64,000 nt of DNA from Anastrepha obliqua (lineage: Eukaryota; Arthropoda; Insecta; Diptera; Tephritidae). The stretch spans positions 122,047,879 to 122,111,878 of the forward strand of contig NC_072896.1 of assembly GCF_027943255.1 (NCBI RefSeq). Reading direction: 5' to 3'. The stretch's first letter is position 1, and each line of letters starts with the position of its first letter. This document shows, in pieces, positions 33,185-43,639 of the stretch. Below the pieces are notes generated by a model. The model was not told the origin of the DNA and did not search any database. It was given only the letters and a program-made list of their open reading frames with translations. A program made the position numbers and the translations under genes.

Positions 33185-33870
33185 TTATAGAGTTCTTCTT
33201 CTTCTTAATTGGCGTGATAGCCGCTTACGCGATTTGGCCGAATTTAACAAAGCGCGCCAGTCGTTTCTTTCTCGTGCTAACCGGCGCCAATTGGACACAC
33301 CAAGTGAAGCCAAGTCCTTCTCCACCTGATCTTCCCAACTCAGAGGAGGCCTTTTTCTTCCTCTACTACCACCAGCTGGTAGCGCATCGAATTCTTTCAG
33401 AGCCCGAGCGCTTGTATCCATTCGGACGACATGACCCAGCCAGCGTAGCCGCTGGATCTTTATTCGCTGCACTATGTCTATGTCGTCGTAAAGCTCATAC
33501 AGCTCATCGTTCCACCGCCTGCGATATTCGCCGTTGCCAACGTGCAAAGGTCCAATAATCTTACGCAGAATCTTTCTCTCAAACACTCCAAGCGTCGCTT
33601 CATCGGATGTTGTTATCGTCCAAGCTTCTGCGTCATACGTTAGGACGGGTATGATGAAAGTCTTGTAGATTTTTAGTTTTGTTCGTCGAGAGAGGGCTTT
33701 ACTGCTCAGTTGCCTACTTAGTCGAAAGTAACACTTGTTGGCAAGAGATCTTTTACGTGGGATTTCAAGGCTGACATTATTATCGGTGTTAATGCTGGTT
33801 CCTAAGTATACGAAGTCCTTTACAACCTCGAAATCATAACTTTTAACGGTGAGGAGTACGCCGACTATTA
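33185..33870 (-). pseudogene. RTE-type ORF2 C-terminal part
   Basis: Leftward: SALLTVKSYDFEVVKDFVYL, GTSINTDNNVSLEIPRKR, ANKCYFRLSRQLSSKALS, TYDAEAWTITTSDEATLGV, FERKILRKIIGPLHVG, YRRRWNDELYELYDDID, RLRWLGHVVRM and SWEDQVEKDLASLGVSNW, to a stop at 33185. About 225 codons stay open with no stop, which is the longest clean retrotransposon piece here. It is the connection/thumb and C-terminal region; RT palm and endonuclease are cut off. The sequence FVYLG...I...R...AN..YF and RWLGHV.RM identifies RTE-like LINEs. Copies: 19775-20085, 39635-40045, 63655-63880. Confidence 0.85.
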
Positions 33871-33939
33871 ATCTAAATGTAGACCAATATTAAAATTAGC
33901 ACAAAATACATGAGCTAAGATAAAATATTATCGATGTGA

Positions 33940-34149
33940 CGCAGAGAAAGACGCATTCGTAAAGATTTAACTCAAGACGGTCTTGATTGCGTGGAATCGA
34001 AATCTCTAAGTAAAGCATTGAAGACAATGTTTAGTTCAGCACAAATTCTTGATGTGGGAGCGTTGACGCCACAACTTCTTTTAGAAAAAAACAATCGTAA
34101 TGAATTCCAAATGGCAAACAATTCTAGAGGAAATATTAAAAGTAGCTAA
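33940..34149 (+). other. unexplained 69-codon open frame without start
   Basis: From the TGA at 33937-33939 to TAA at 34147-34149 one frame is open: RRERRIRKDLTQDGLDCVE, SKSLSKALKTMFSSAQILD, VGALTPQLLLEKNNRNEFQ, MANNSRGNIKSS. Composition looks protein-like (mixed charged and polar, no homopolymers), unlike the surrounding frames. I do not recognise it. It may be a piece of another mobile-element protein or an exon; it could also be chance. Confidence 0.25.
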
Positions 34150-34508
34150 GTAATGATGGTCTGTATCTACCTAGAAAACCTGATCTGATTTGAGGTAAGA
34201 CTGGACAGTTAGAATTGAAGTCATCAACTATTTCTTCCTCATCCCTACAACTGCTACAATATTCGTGGCAGAAAACTTCTAGCCTCAAGGAATGCCTGCC
34301 AAATAACCAATGACTGGTGACACAAGCCACGACCTTCGAGATATCCTCTCTTGAAAGGCTAAATAGTTCCTTTGACTTTCTATTTATTTGTCGCCACAGT
34401 AACCCAACTATTATGCATGTGTCTTCATTTTTCCAGGGGCCCTAATCGCCCCTTGGAAAATGTTATTCTTAATTCTTAATTTGCTTGTGACCATAGGCCT
34501 CCCAATGG
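34130..34508 (-). pseudogene. I/LOA-type ORF2 C-terminus, distal to the DD41D insertion
   Basis: Continuation of the retrotransposon remnant 35818-36530. Immediately after the insertion point the frame reads TIGRPMVTSKLRIKNN, then stops and frameshifts, then SHWLFGRHSLRLEVFCHEYC and SSCRDEEEIVDDFNSNCPVL, a Cys-rich cluster of the ORF2 end (C...C..C...C). Confidence 0.75.
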
Positions 34509-34510
34509 TA

Positions 34511-35815
34511 CAGGGTGGCGCACGAATCGTGCTACAAAAACAAAACGTAATAACTTTTTTTCTAATCAATGTATTTAACTTTTTGTTTTTTTATTGTATA
34601 GATAATTCAATTTTTTTTTATGTAACTAATTAGTTTTGAAAATAATAGAACGTAAATGACCTCCATGCTCATTCACGCATATGCGACACCTGATGAGAAA
34701 ATTGTTCATTGCGCACTGAAGGGTTGAAGTCGGGATCGCCTCAATTATTGTTGTGATGGACTGCTTCAATTCAGTCAAATTACTTGGTTTTGTTTTATAC
34801 ACCTCTTGTTTGAGATAACCCCATAAAAAAAAATCTGGTGCAGAGAGGTCAGGTGACCTTGGGGGCCAGCGGAAAGTGGAATTTCTGGATATCAATTTAT
34901 TTCTAAATTTTCGTTGGAGCTCCTCCATAACCGGTCTGGCTATATGTGCAGTTGCTCCATCTTGCTGGAACCAAATGCTAAAAGGGATACGTCTTCGCCG
35001 CAGTTCTGGATAAAAAAACTCCTTCAACATGTTTAAATAACGGTCCCCATTTACAGTCGCTGTTACACCGTTTTCTTCGAAGAAGTATGGCCCGACAATG
35101 CACCTTGATGAAACTGCGCACCACACTGTGACTCGTTCTGGGGGCAGTTCCCTCTCATGGAGTATTTGCGGATTTGATTGACTCCATATACGGCAATTTT
35201 GCTTGTTTACATTGCCGTTTAGATCAAAATGGGCCTCATCAGACATAAACAAGCAATTTATGAAGTTGTTGTCTTCTTCGGCCATTTCAATAATTTTTTG
35301 GCAAAATTCCAGGCGAATAGGCAAATCCAGAGGGTTTAATTTGCTTGTGATTTGAACTTTGTACGGAACCAAGTTTAAGTCATCATGAACTATCCGCTGC
35401 AATGACCGTCTGCTAACTCCAATTTGCGCCGACAAGTTACGAGTCGAAACTCTTGGATGTGCCTGAATTGACGATGCTACAGCCGCGATTGTGGCTTCGA
35501 CCCGAACATGGGGATCTCGATGGTACGGTCTGCGTGCGATGCTTCCAGATTCAACAAACATGTTCACCAGCCTCATAATGGTCCATCTGCTCGGGGGAGT
35601 GCCGCCAAACTCCCGCCTAAATTCCCTTTGGACGGAAATGATGGACTGCAAAGCATGGTACCGCTGCACTATCCAAATCCTCTTTTCGGTATCCCAAGCC
35701 TCCATTTTTTGTAAATCTAAATACTAATCTGCAAAATAAAAAAAAAAGCCGATTACTCACACAGAAAAAAAGTTATTACGTTTTGTTTTTGTAGCACGAT
35801 TCGTGCGCCACCCTG
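34511..35815 (-). mobile_element. intact DD41D (rosa/Visitor-like) mariner relative
   Basis: A 1305-bp element with TA on both sides (34509-34510, 35816-35817). The inverted ends are identical over 53 bp (34511-34563 against 35763-35815), starting CAGGGTGGCGCACGAATCGT. Each end holds the near-perfect palindrome GCACGAATCGTGC. It contains one uninterrupted transposase gene. Perfect ends plus an open gene mean a recent insertion and a plausible autonomous copy. It sits inside an old I/LOA-type remnant. The DD41D group name (rosa, Visitor) is from memory. Confidence 0.95.
34626..35705 (-). CDS. transposase, DD41D type, 359 aa, intact
   Basis: Cut-and-paste DDE/D transposase expected to bind the 53-bp ends and move the element to TA sites in nuclear DNA. 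The frame runs from ATG at 35705 (MEAWDTEKRIWIVQRYHAL) to TAG at 34626. Residues 1-60 form a first HTH-like region (SRWTIMRLVNMFVESGSI), residues 85-120 a second (VSTRNLSAQIGVSRRSLQRI). The catalytic domain has D156 in FMSDEAHFDLNG, D249 in WFQQDGATAHIARP and D291 in SPDLSAPDFFLWGY; spacing is 92 and 41 residues. VTVWCAV and IVGPYFF lie between, and GGHLRSIIF closes the protein. No stop, frameshift or missing catalytic residue. The start is the first ATG inside the terminal repeats, 58 bases from the right one. No promoter could be assigned. Confidence 0.95.
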   Translation of the reverse strand: MEAWDTEKRIWIVQRYHALQSIISVQREFRREFGGTPPSRWTIMRLVNMFVESGSIARRPYHRDPHVRVEATIAAVASSIQAHPRVSTRNLSAQIGVSRRSLQRIVHDDLNLVPYKVQITSKLNPLDLPIRLEFCQKIIEMAEEDNNFINCLFMSDEAHFDLNGNVNKQNCRIWSQSNPQILHERELPPERVTVWCAVSSRCIVGPYFFEENGVTATVNGDRYLNMLKEFFYPELRRRRIPFSIWFQQDGATAHIARPVMEELQRKFRNKLISRNSTFRWPPRSPDLSAPDFFLWGYLKQEVYKTKPSNLTELKQSITTIIEAIPTSTLQCAMNNFLIRCRICVNEHGGHLRSIIFKTN

Positions 35816-35817
35816 TA

Positions 35818-36530
35818 TTTCTATCAATGAGCAGGTGAAGAGTAGGAGGTTTCCTGGCTAGCTCATCGGCTTTGCAGTTTCCCTCAATATCTCTGTAACC
35901 CAAATAATGGAGACCTGGAATGTGACACTAATAACATTTACAGCTGATTTGTATTCCTGTACAACCTTTGGTCTTAGTATAGCCGCATTTTTTGATTTAT
36001 TAGCCGCCTAGCTTTCCGAGTATAGGTACTATATATTTAAAGTAGTTTTTGTTACGGCATGCGTATTTCGATATGTAGTCACTTCTTTTATAGCTACAAC
36101 TTCCGCCTGATAGACGCTGCAATAGTCTGGTAATCGAACGGATAGTTTAAGTCCTAATTTCTTTGAATATATGCCTTAGGCAACTCTATCGTCTAGCTTG
36201 GAACCATCTGTATTTATATATAAATTTAATTCGCCCCTTCTCCATGGCCTTGGAAGCTTGTTTCGAAGAGTTAATCGAAGGTAAGTTTAGGAGTAGAATA
36301 GTCTATTTCTTGTTTGTGACTATTCACAGTGTGCAAACTAGAGGCGTGGCCAAACAACCGGTCTTTCCATATCACCTTACTTTTTAGTCTAAGCGCCGAG
36401 GCGTCCGCCACGTGTTTCCCTATAAGATTTAGTGCAGGCGACTTCATTATCACTTCCTGCGCTTTATTTGGGGTCCTTAAAGCACCAGAGCTGCATAAAA
36501 GCGGTTTTTAGACCACGCTCATGATTTTGG
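35818..36530 (-). pseudogene. I/LOA-type ORF2 RNase H region, proximal to the DD41D insertion
   Basis: Leftward frames: VIMKSPALNLIGKHVADA, SALRLKSKVIWKDRLFGH (pre-RNase H connector), then IQMVPS (from a YTDGSKL-type first Asp block), LSVRLPDYCSVYQAE-like trace, and YRDIEGNCKADELARKPP, the final RNase H block, followed by TLHLLIDRN up to the DD41D element. Several stops. After removal of the element and one TA the frame continues directly into the distal part (34130-34508). Confidence 0.75.
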
Positions 36531-36534
36531 CGTC

Positions 36535-37170
36535 ACTCGTATTTTAAGCAGGAATTCTATTTAACTTTAACTTCGTATTAATTAAACTTCGCTTCTTCTA
36601 AAATTTCGGAGCTAAAATTGGCTTCGGACTTTCTTTATTAAAATTTATGCAGAATCCGACTCGGCTAGGAACGGTGTCGAACGAAAAATTGATTCGCCCT
36701 AATGTTCATATGTATGTATGTATGTATGTATGTATGTTAATCAATATAAAAAGGCCACATGTCGTCGCACTGTCGCTGCTTTGGCTTACTAACGAAGGAG
36801 TTGAAAAGGTTGTTATTTTCTCTTGGCTGCAACTTAAACCCAACGCAATGGGCGGTCGAACAGTAATGAGTAACAAAATCATGAAAGCAATTGAATGAAC
36901 AATGAAAACAATAGAAGGAAATCATTGAATCATTTAATTAGCGCTTAGCTGTGTGCGCATTTCAGTAAGTGCGGGCTTCCCCGATGGCTTGGGAGGTGGC
37001 TATATTACATTTCAAGGACACTGTGCGGAAAAGTTTTTTGTAATTGCATTGAGTTTTGAATTTTTGGAATTTGAATAATTTCAGTTTCGTATTCCACAAA
37101 TTAATTCAACTTACACTGGTTATTTATAAAGACAATTTTTTTATTCATTTTCTGTAAAACATTGTTGAGA
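36535..37170. other. intergenic with TATG microsatellite
   Basis: No gene. A (TATG)n tract of about seven units lies at 36707-36738. Confidence 0.6.
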
Positions 37171-37179
37171 GAATTTTGC

Positions 37180-37235
37180 AAGAAAGTCCAAAATTAATCA
37201 TCCAATCGGAAGATTTATAATTTTTGCAACCCAGG
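37180..37235. repeat. MITE fragment
   Basis: CCAAAATTAATCATCC and GGAAGATTTATAATTTTTGC match, in order, the reverse complement of the right end of the complete MITE (CACAAAATTAGTCACCC, GGAAGATTTATAATTTCTGC at 60246-60470). It directly abuts the 5' edge of the retrotransposon at 37240. Confidence 0.65.
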
Positions 37236-37239
37236 GGAA

Positions 37240-38795
37240 CCCCTCAGGGACTAGTCTTATCCCCTCTGCTGTGGTTACTAGTTGCCAACAACATCCTTAG
37301 CTAATTCAACCGAAAGGGAATGAAAGTAGTGGCGTGCGCGGACGACGTAGTTCTTATGGTTTCAGGAATGTTTCCAACCATAATCAGTGAGATTATGGAA
37401 GGAGCTCTGGTATTACTCAGCAATTGGGCCACGGACTGCGGTTTAAGTGTGAACTGATGCTATTGACCAAGAAAACCAAGGTACCACTCAACTAAACGGC
37501 GTTAGTCTCACGCCAACCCAACAGGCAAAATACCAAGGTGTTATCTTAGACCCCAAACTCAGCTGGAAGTCCAACGTAGAGTACAGGGTAAAGAAAGCGA
37601 ATATAGCACTTTACACGTGTAAGAAAATGTTAGGTAAAACATGGGGTCTCCAACCTAAACTATCCAATTGGTCCTATACAGCCATTGTAAGGCCAATACT
37701 AACATATGCGGCACTAGTCTGGTGGCTTGCAACAGAAAAGAAATACAACAAAACTAAGCTGAACAAGATACAAAGAACAGCATGTATCTTAACTACAGGA
37801 GCGCCTAGCACCAGTCCTACTGAAGCGCTCAATGTACTAATTCATCTGCTACCATTTACACATTAAAAGATAAACTGTGGTGTGGGAGCTGGCTTCCATT
37901 CGGAGCCACTCAACCTATCTCAGTCAATTCGTCTTCCTGACTCTGCCAGCGTGTTCCAGGAAGAACTGTTAGCGATCAGAGAAGCATGTAAATCACTAAA
38001 ACTCTACAAGGAAGCTGGTGCAAGAGTAGCTATCTTCTCAGACAGTCAAACAGCTACAAAGGCCTTAGACTCCAACCCCATTTCATCCAAACTAGTCTTA
38101 CACTGTAAGAGCTGGAATTGCTTAATCATTGGCTTGAAATCTCTCTGATATGCGTTATCGGTCATGGGAACATACGGGGGTAATGAAATAGCGGATGAGC
38201 TAGCAAGAAAAGGTTCGACACTAGAAATAGCAGAGGCAGTGGCTGTTTCCACCCCACTGAACACAATAAAAGCATCGCTTGCTTCACACTATCATGCTTT
38301 AGCCGAAAGAAGATGGAAGCAATTAACTACATGTAATACAACAAAACAAAATGGGCCTCGTACAAAACCCAAAGGACGAATGATCTGTTGGGAAGCTCTC
38401 GGCTAAACATCACACGCATCACTGCAACCCTCACAGGTCATTGCAAAGTAGGGGATCATGCAGCTAGACTCAACCTACCCTTCAATCCAATCTGCAGGAG
38501 CTGTCGAGAGGAAGGAGTGAAGGAAAGTCTTTTCCACTACTTAAGCGAATGTCCAGGGCTGGCTAAGGCACGACTCCGCTCCTTTTGTATGCCTTTCTTG
38601 CTGCAAATTAATGGGATCTTAGACATCGAGATAAAGAATTTGATGCTATGCCCTTGGACCTCACTAAATGGATCTGACTTAGAATAAAAAAAAAAAACAT
38701 CATCACACGTGGACAGTGGTAGTGAAAGGGTGCTGGTCACTAATTAGGATTATTTTAGTGGAAATACTCAACCACTTCAACGACATATTTGACAC
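37240..38795 (+). pseudogene. I/LOA-type retrotransposon: RT, RNase H and 3' end
   Basis: 5'-truncated ORF2 plus 3' UTR. RT palm: GTPQGLVLSPLLWLLVANN, then VVACADDVVLMVSG with the ADD catalytic motif, then KYQGVILDPKLSWKSNVE and ARPILTYAALVWW-like thumb (VRPILTYAALVWW). RNase H: LPDSASVFQEELLAIREA, VAIFSDSQTATKALDS and GNEIADELARKGST. C-terminus: ITRITATLTGHCKVGDHAAR, NPICRSCREEGVKESLFHYL, SECPGLAKARLR. Frameshifts and stops near 37455, 37865, 38147 and 38400 kill it. The 3' UTR ends GGTGCTGGTCACTAATTAGG ... CAACCACTTCAACGACA, shared with 12327-12402. Confidence 0.85.
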
Positions 38796-38796
38796 C

Positions 38797-38945
38797 TGTG
38801 AACTAAACAGCTGCAGTTTACAAACAAACAGGCAAAGCGGGCTAAAGTAAAGATTTTCATCACTCAAAATCATCTTTTGTTTTAATTAGTAAAAAAGTTA
38901 TTCAAAAACAAAACTGGATGATTAATTTGCACCACGTGGTCTTAC
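38797..38945 (-). repeat. MITE fragment (left and central part)
   Basis: Reverse-complement match to 60246-60395: TGTGAACTAAACAGCTGCAG, then TTTTAATTAGTAAAAAAGTT, and ACTGGATGATTAATTTGC at the terminus. It follows directly on the tail of the retrotransposon at 37240-38795. Confidence 0.7.
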
Positions 38946-39099
38946 TTATAAGATTGTAAGCAAACCCTTTTTTATATGTAAATGGCAAAGTATTTGCTTC
39001 CCTCTTCAAGATTTCTTTCATTCAAAATTTAAAATATTTGCTTTAAAGCATCCGTCTTTTATTTGTTGAATTCGAATTTTTAAAGTTTGCCCCCATTTG

Positions 39100-39435
39100 G
39101 GCAAAGATGTAACGTTCCGATATCTTTCTGGCCACAGCTAGATCAGGGGCGCTTGAGAGAATTTCTAAGGCTAACAAAGTCGCAGCTCTCGAATTTGGTA
39201 GGTATCCTTACCGGACCCTGTCCGTTAGGTATTCATGCGGTGGGACTTGGGATTGCTTCAAGTCCTTCAGCAGAAGGTGTTTTGAGGATGAGGTGGAATT
39301 ATCTCAGCGTCTTCTTCTCAGCTGTCTGGTTCTCATCTAGATTATATCTGGGCTCTCACTTTTTTGCTTCACCTGCGGATTTGCTTCATCTGGTGAATTT
39401 CGTCAGTAGTCTGAAGCAGTTAATGCAAACGTAAT
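39100..39435 (+). pseudogene. non-LTR ORF2 C-terminal fragment
   Basis: Reads LREFLRLTKSQLSNLVGIL, TGPCPLGIHAVGLGIASS, then shifted CRRCFEDEVELSQ-like and a last piece FFASPADLLHL. The LVG.LTGHC.L..HA..LG pattern is the start of the Cys/His cluster region. The 3' UTR continues to about 39600 with GGTATCAGAATGGACTAA. Confidence 0.6.
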
Positions 39436-39634
39436 TAGCCGCTGTTGGTCATCATTTCCTAATCCAAAGACCCTTCTTTCTTTTTTCCACAGGTTTGGCT
39501 CTTTTCCTTCTACCAACCCCCACTTGAATGGTATCAGAATGGACTAATTTTGATTATATCTCCAATTGGGCCTCCTCGTATGGGTAGCTATTTATCCTAT
39601 CCTTTAAGAGAAGTAAGCAAAATGGATTGAACTA

Positions 39635-40045
39635 GAAATCAACGAGAACAAGACAAAGAGTACAAGAGAAGAAAAGAGACAAAGCGTACTTCCTGGTCAC
39701 ATGTAAAGATCTTCTGGGATTAAGATGCGCATTACTGTTAGTAGTTAAAGCTGTTGATTCTCTTGTTTACTTAAGATCTAGCGCTAACACCACCAATAAA
39801 TTCAGCAAGAAAATCAAGTGAAGGATGTTTCTCGCCAACAGGTTTTACCTCGGATTCGTTCGATGATCAAAAAACTCCGCACAGCATTCATCATACCTGA
39901 TCTTTTATATGACACAGAAACGTAGACGATGTGCAACAAGGGTTAGGATACTTTGGAAGCATCCAAGGAAACTATCGTGTAGCCATATTTGCGTAAGCGA
40001 TGGGCACTGTAGAAGATGGAATGATGATTGCTGACATGAATATAA
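39635..40045 (+). pseudogene. RTE-type ORF2 fragment
   Basis: INENKTKSTREEKRDKAYFL, VKAVDSLVYLRSSANTTN, then RMFLANRFYLGFVR and, in other frames, LEAF..KLSCSHIC and DGHCRRWNDD. It parallels FVYLGTSINTDNNVS...ANKCYFRLSR and YRRRWNDEL in the copy at 33185-33870. Badly frameshifted. Confidence 0.65.
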
Positions 40046-40099
40046 GCAGTTAAACCCACAAGAATGACCGGGCATGTCGTTTGTATGAGCGATTCTGCT

Positions 40100-40400
40100 C
40101 TGATAAAGAGAACCGTCGATTAAGCAGAAGGGACTTTAGGCAGCTTATTGGACTGATGACGGGCCACTTTCTATAGGCAAAGACATTTCTAGTAGGCATC
40201 TCAGACAATCCACTCTGCCCAGCATGTGGAGAGAATGCCCAATTTCTGTGCATCTGCCCGGACTTCGCTCGAATCCAACTTGATGTCTTTAGCACTGATG
40301 TGTTAAGGAGCGACCACCTTGGCTCCTTGGCACTATAAGATCTGCTCAGATTTCTTCGGGGCTCGGATAGGTTTAAAAGCAATTAAGAAGAGAGCCTGAG
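40100..40400 (+). pseudogene. non-LTR ORF2 C-terminal fragment
   Basis: FRQLIGLMTGHFL, stop, KTFLVGISDNPLCPACGE, NAQFLCICPDFARIQLDV and LLRFLRGSDRF. It is the LTGH...C.AC...C.C end of an ORF2, with one stop in the GH region and another before LLRF. Follows the RTE fragment directly. Confidence 0.65.
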
Positions 40401-40404
40401 TGCA

Positions 40405-42019
40405 GTAGAATGGACTGTCTGGGTGCTGTACTAGCTACTCAGTCCTGACAAGAAAACAAAAAAAGGCTAGCAATGGTTGGCAGCAAAATAAGGGACCGCA
40501 ATGAAAGAATCAGCCATCTGCACTTGGTACGCGCAATGAAATTTTTAAGTCCCGGCTGATATCAACAAACGTTTGAACCATGTAATATAATGCAGAAAAA
40601 ATGTCGCTTCTTTTCGTATGCCCAAATTTACTGCCTTGAACTGTAAAATTTTTTACACTGTATTACCCAATCCTTGTAGCTACAGTACCTTCGAGTTTCC
40701 GAGAAAATTGACGCAAAAACGATTTCAATTAGCCAACGTCGATTCAATGCAAAAAATATTGTCAGAGAATTAGTATTAGTTTCGCTTAGTTGGAGTGAAA
40801 TTTCGCAAGTTAGCCGCATTACAAGAAAAAACTATGTATGCAACACAGATACACACATACCATACATATGTATGTTTGTATGTATGTATATATATTGGCT
40901 GGCCATGAGAGTGTCAAGCTGAGAGCAGACAAATAAATGTTGCAGCTATTGAATGAGTGCAGAAAACAATCCATATGAGGACAGCACAAGGACAGCAGGA
41001 TAAGAAAGCATAAACAGGACAGGAGGGTGTAGAGTTAAGAAATGGCGCTGTAGTTCGCAATCCTCTATACAAACAAACATACGAGTTGTATGTATACATG
41101 CAAGAGTAAATCGTTAATTTTCATCACTTCTTGTACTTAATATTTTTTGTTTTTGTTTTTGGCAAATATGTGTGAAGTTTTTCGTTCTTTCGCCCAAAGT
41201 CGTCGATGGTTAGTTGTTGGTAATACAAATGAAAACAATCAAGCCACAGGACAAATGAGTGTCTACGTACATGCATACATACATACGTGTCTATGTATTT
41301 TTGTGCATATGCAGTGTGAGAAAATTGAATTTTGCGCACCTCACCTCGCAGACAACAACGAACCGATCTCAGACAATACACGACAAATGATTACATCCAC
41401 GAATCATCGTGGAATTGATGAAGTAAATGGCTGGCTGTGAGTGAACAAGTAAATTAGTTGAGTAAGAATATATGCACACACACACTTGTAGCCATATAAA
41501 CATGTTTATGTGTGTATGTAGACCCATTGCTGGCATAATAAATATCGCTTTTATGGATGAGAAAAAATTGCACTGCTGGAAGAGTCCAACCTAATTTGTG
41601 GGCATGATTTGCACAATTCGTTATGACTCAAGCAATTTTTTTGTGTCATTCGGTGATTGGAATAAATTGGGGCAGAGGTGTAAGAACTGCGAAAAATGGT
41701 TGCTGTTTAAAGAATTGAATGTCTTTGTTTTCTTTTGTTTTATGAAAAATTGCGTATCTGTGGAAATCAGGAAATGCTTTTGGATGCTACTTTCAGTTGT
41801 AAATTCTCAATAGGCGGCTGTCCCATAAATAGGTGAATAAACTGAGTGAATGTGTGGATATACCTGCGCGTTCTTTTTTTTTTTTGTTATTTTTTTTATG
41901 GAGGTGGCACAAAGCATTGAAAGCCGAAAAGTGTGAGACCTGCCTTTCGGCTCACCCACTAAAAACTCACCCCACGCTCATAAATCATTGGGTGTTGTGG
42001 TTTATGGAAAAAAAATTGT
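40405..42019. other. intergenic, no gene seen
   Basis: AT-rich with short ATGT/CATA microsatellites (about 40855-40890, 41270-41290, 41505-41520). No family recognised. Confidence 0.4.
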
Positions 42020-42023
42020 AAAC

Positions 42024-43559
42024 GATGCTTTCCATTTCAATTCAACCGGGCTATTCGGGTCATGTTCTTCGATTTCGATGTAACTTAAATATGTTGCTCT
42101 CTGGTCAAAATATTGAGACACGTATTTTTTTGTTCGCCCAAAAAAATTTTTTTTCAAGAGTTATCGGCAATTTTGTTTTTCGGCTCAAACTCGATTTTTT
42201 TTAATTATATAAGAAAAAATTTTTTTTAAATGCCCATAACAAAGTCAAAAATGAACCGATTTTAATAATTCTGGGTTCAAAATGATCGTAATTACTTTGC
42301 GAGCGACTTTATGTAGAAGCAATTGCAAAAAAGTAATTGAAAATTTTTTATTTAGCAAAAAATAAAAAAAATTCAAATTTTTTCGAAATTCAATATTTCA
42401 AAAAGTGTATTTTGTTTTTTTTTATAACTTTTTCCAAATCAAAAGGACATCTCAAACTTTAATTGAGCTGAATGCTTAGTAACTAAAATGAGTTGTTTTT
42501 GAGTAATGAATTTTTGAGTAAAAAACCTGTTTCGCACTTTTTGTTTTTTGCAAAATAAAACATTTTCAACTTCTTTTTTGCAATTGTTTCTGCATGAAGT
42601 CGCTCGTGTAAGTAATTACGATTATTTTGAACTCAGAATCATTCAAATTGGCTTATTTTTGACTAAGTTATGAGTAATTAAAAAAATTTTCTTATATAGA
42701 TTCTTTCCATTTCAATTCAAAAGGACTATTCGGGACATGTTCTTTGATTTCGATGTAACTCAAATATGTTGCTCTCTGGTCAAAATAATGAGACAAGTAT
42801 TTTTTTGTTCGCCCGAAAAAAATTTTTTTCAAGCTTTATCGGCAGTTTTGTTTTTCGGCTTAAAATGGATTTTTTTTTAATAATATAAGAAAATTTCGTT
42901 TTTAAATGCTCATAACTTAGTCAAAAATGAACCGATTTTAATAGTTTTGGGTTCAAAATGATCGTCATTACTTACGCAAGCGATTTCGTGTAGAAACAGT
43001 TGCAAAACAGTAGTTGAAAATTTTTTATTTTGCAAAAAACAAAAAGTGCGAAACAGGTTTTTTACTCAAAAATTCATTACTCAAAAACAACTCATTTTAG
43101 CTACTGGGCATTCAGCTTAATTGAAGTTTGAGGTGTCCTCTTGATTTGGAAAAAGTTATTAAAAAAAAAAAAATACACTTTTTGAAATATTGAACTTCGA
43201 AAAAATTTCAATTTTTTTTCTTTTTTGCTAAATAAAAAATTTTCAATTACTTTTTTGCAATTGTTTCTACATGAAGTCGCTCGTGTAAGTAATTATAATC
43301 ATTTTGAAGCCAGAATTATTAAAATCGGTTCATTTTTGACTATGTTATGGGCATTTAAAAAATTGTTTTTCTTATTTAATTAAAAAAATCGAGTTTGAGC
43401 CGAAAAACAAAATTGCCGATAACTCTTGAAAAAATTTTTTTTCGGGCGAACAAAAAAATACGTGTCTCAATATTTTGACCAGAGAGCAACATATTTGAGT
43501 TACATCGAAATCGAAGAACATGACCCGAATAGCCCGGTTGAATTGAAATGGAAAGCATC
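42024..43559. mobile_element. foldback element: 1.5-kb nested palindrome
   Basis: Two long inverted arms, about 675 bp each (42024-42698 and 42888-43559), begin and end GATGCTTTCCATTTCAATTC and its complement. Each arm is itself a hairpin: a block near 42206-42370 (containing AAAATGAACCGATTTTAATA and TTGCAAAAAAGTAATTGAAA) recurs inverted near 42541-42690. The ~190-bp spacer (42699-42887) is a third, direct copy of the arm's outer segment (TTTCCATTTCAATTCAAAAGG ... shortened here). AAAC flanks both sides (42020-42023, 43560-43563), a possible target duplication. No coding frame. It fits foldback-type elements; no family name assigned. Confidence 0.85.
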
Positions 43560-43639
43560 AAACATTATTTTTTACTCTCATGCCTTCTCTTTCGAGTACA
43601 GGATATTAGGTATACTCCATGCCATTTTTAAGTAATGTT

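Noticed and set aside
35491..35727. Plus-strand frames of 68-78 codons
   Set aside because: Shadows of the intact DD41D transposase N-terminus.
36647..36898. 83-codon plus-strand open frame over the TATG microsatellite
   Set aside because: The frame owes part of its length to the microsatellite (MYVCMYVCM) and has no family features.
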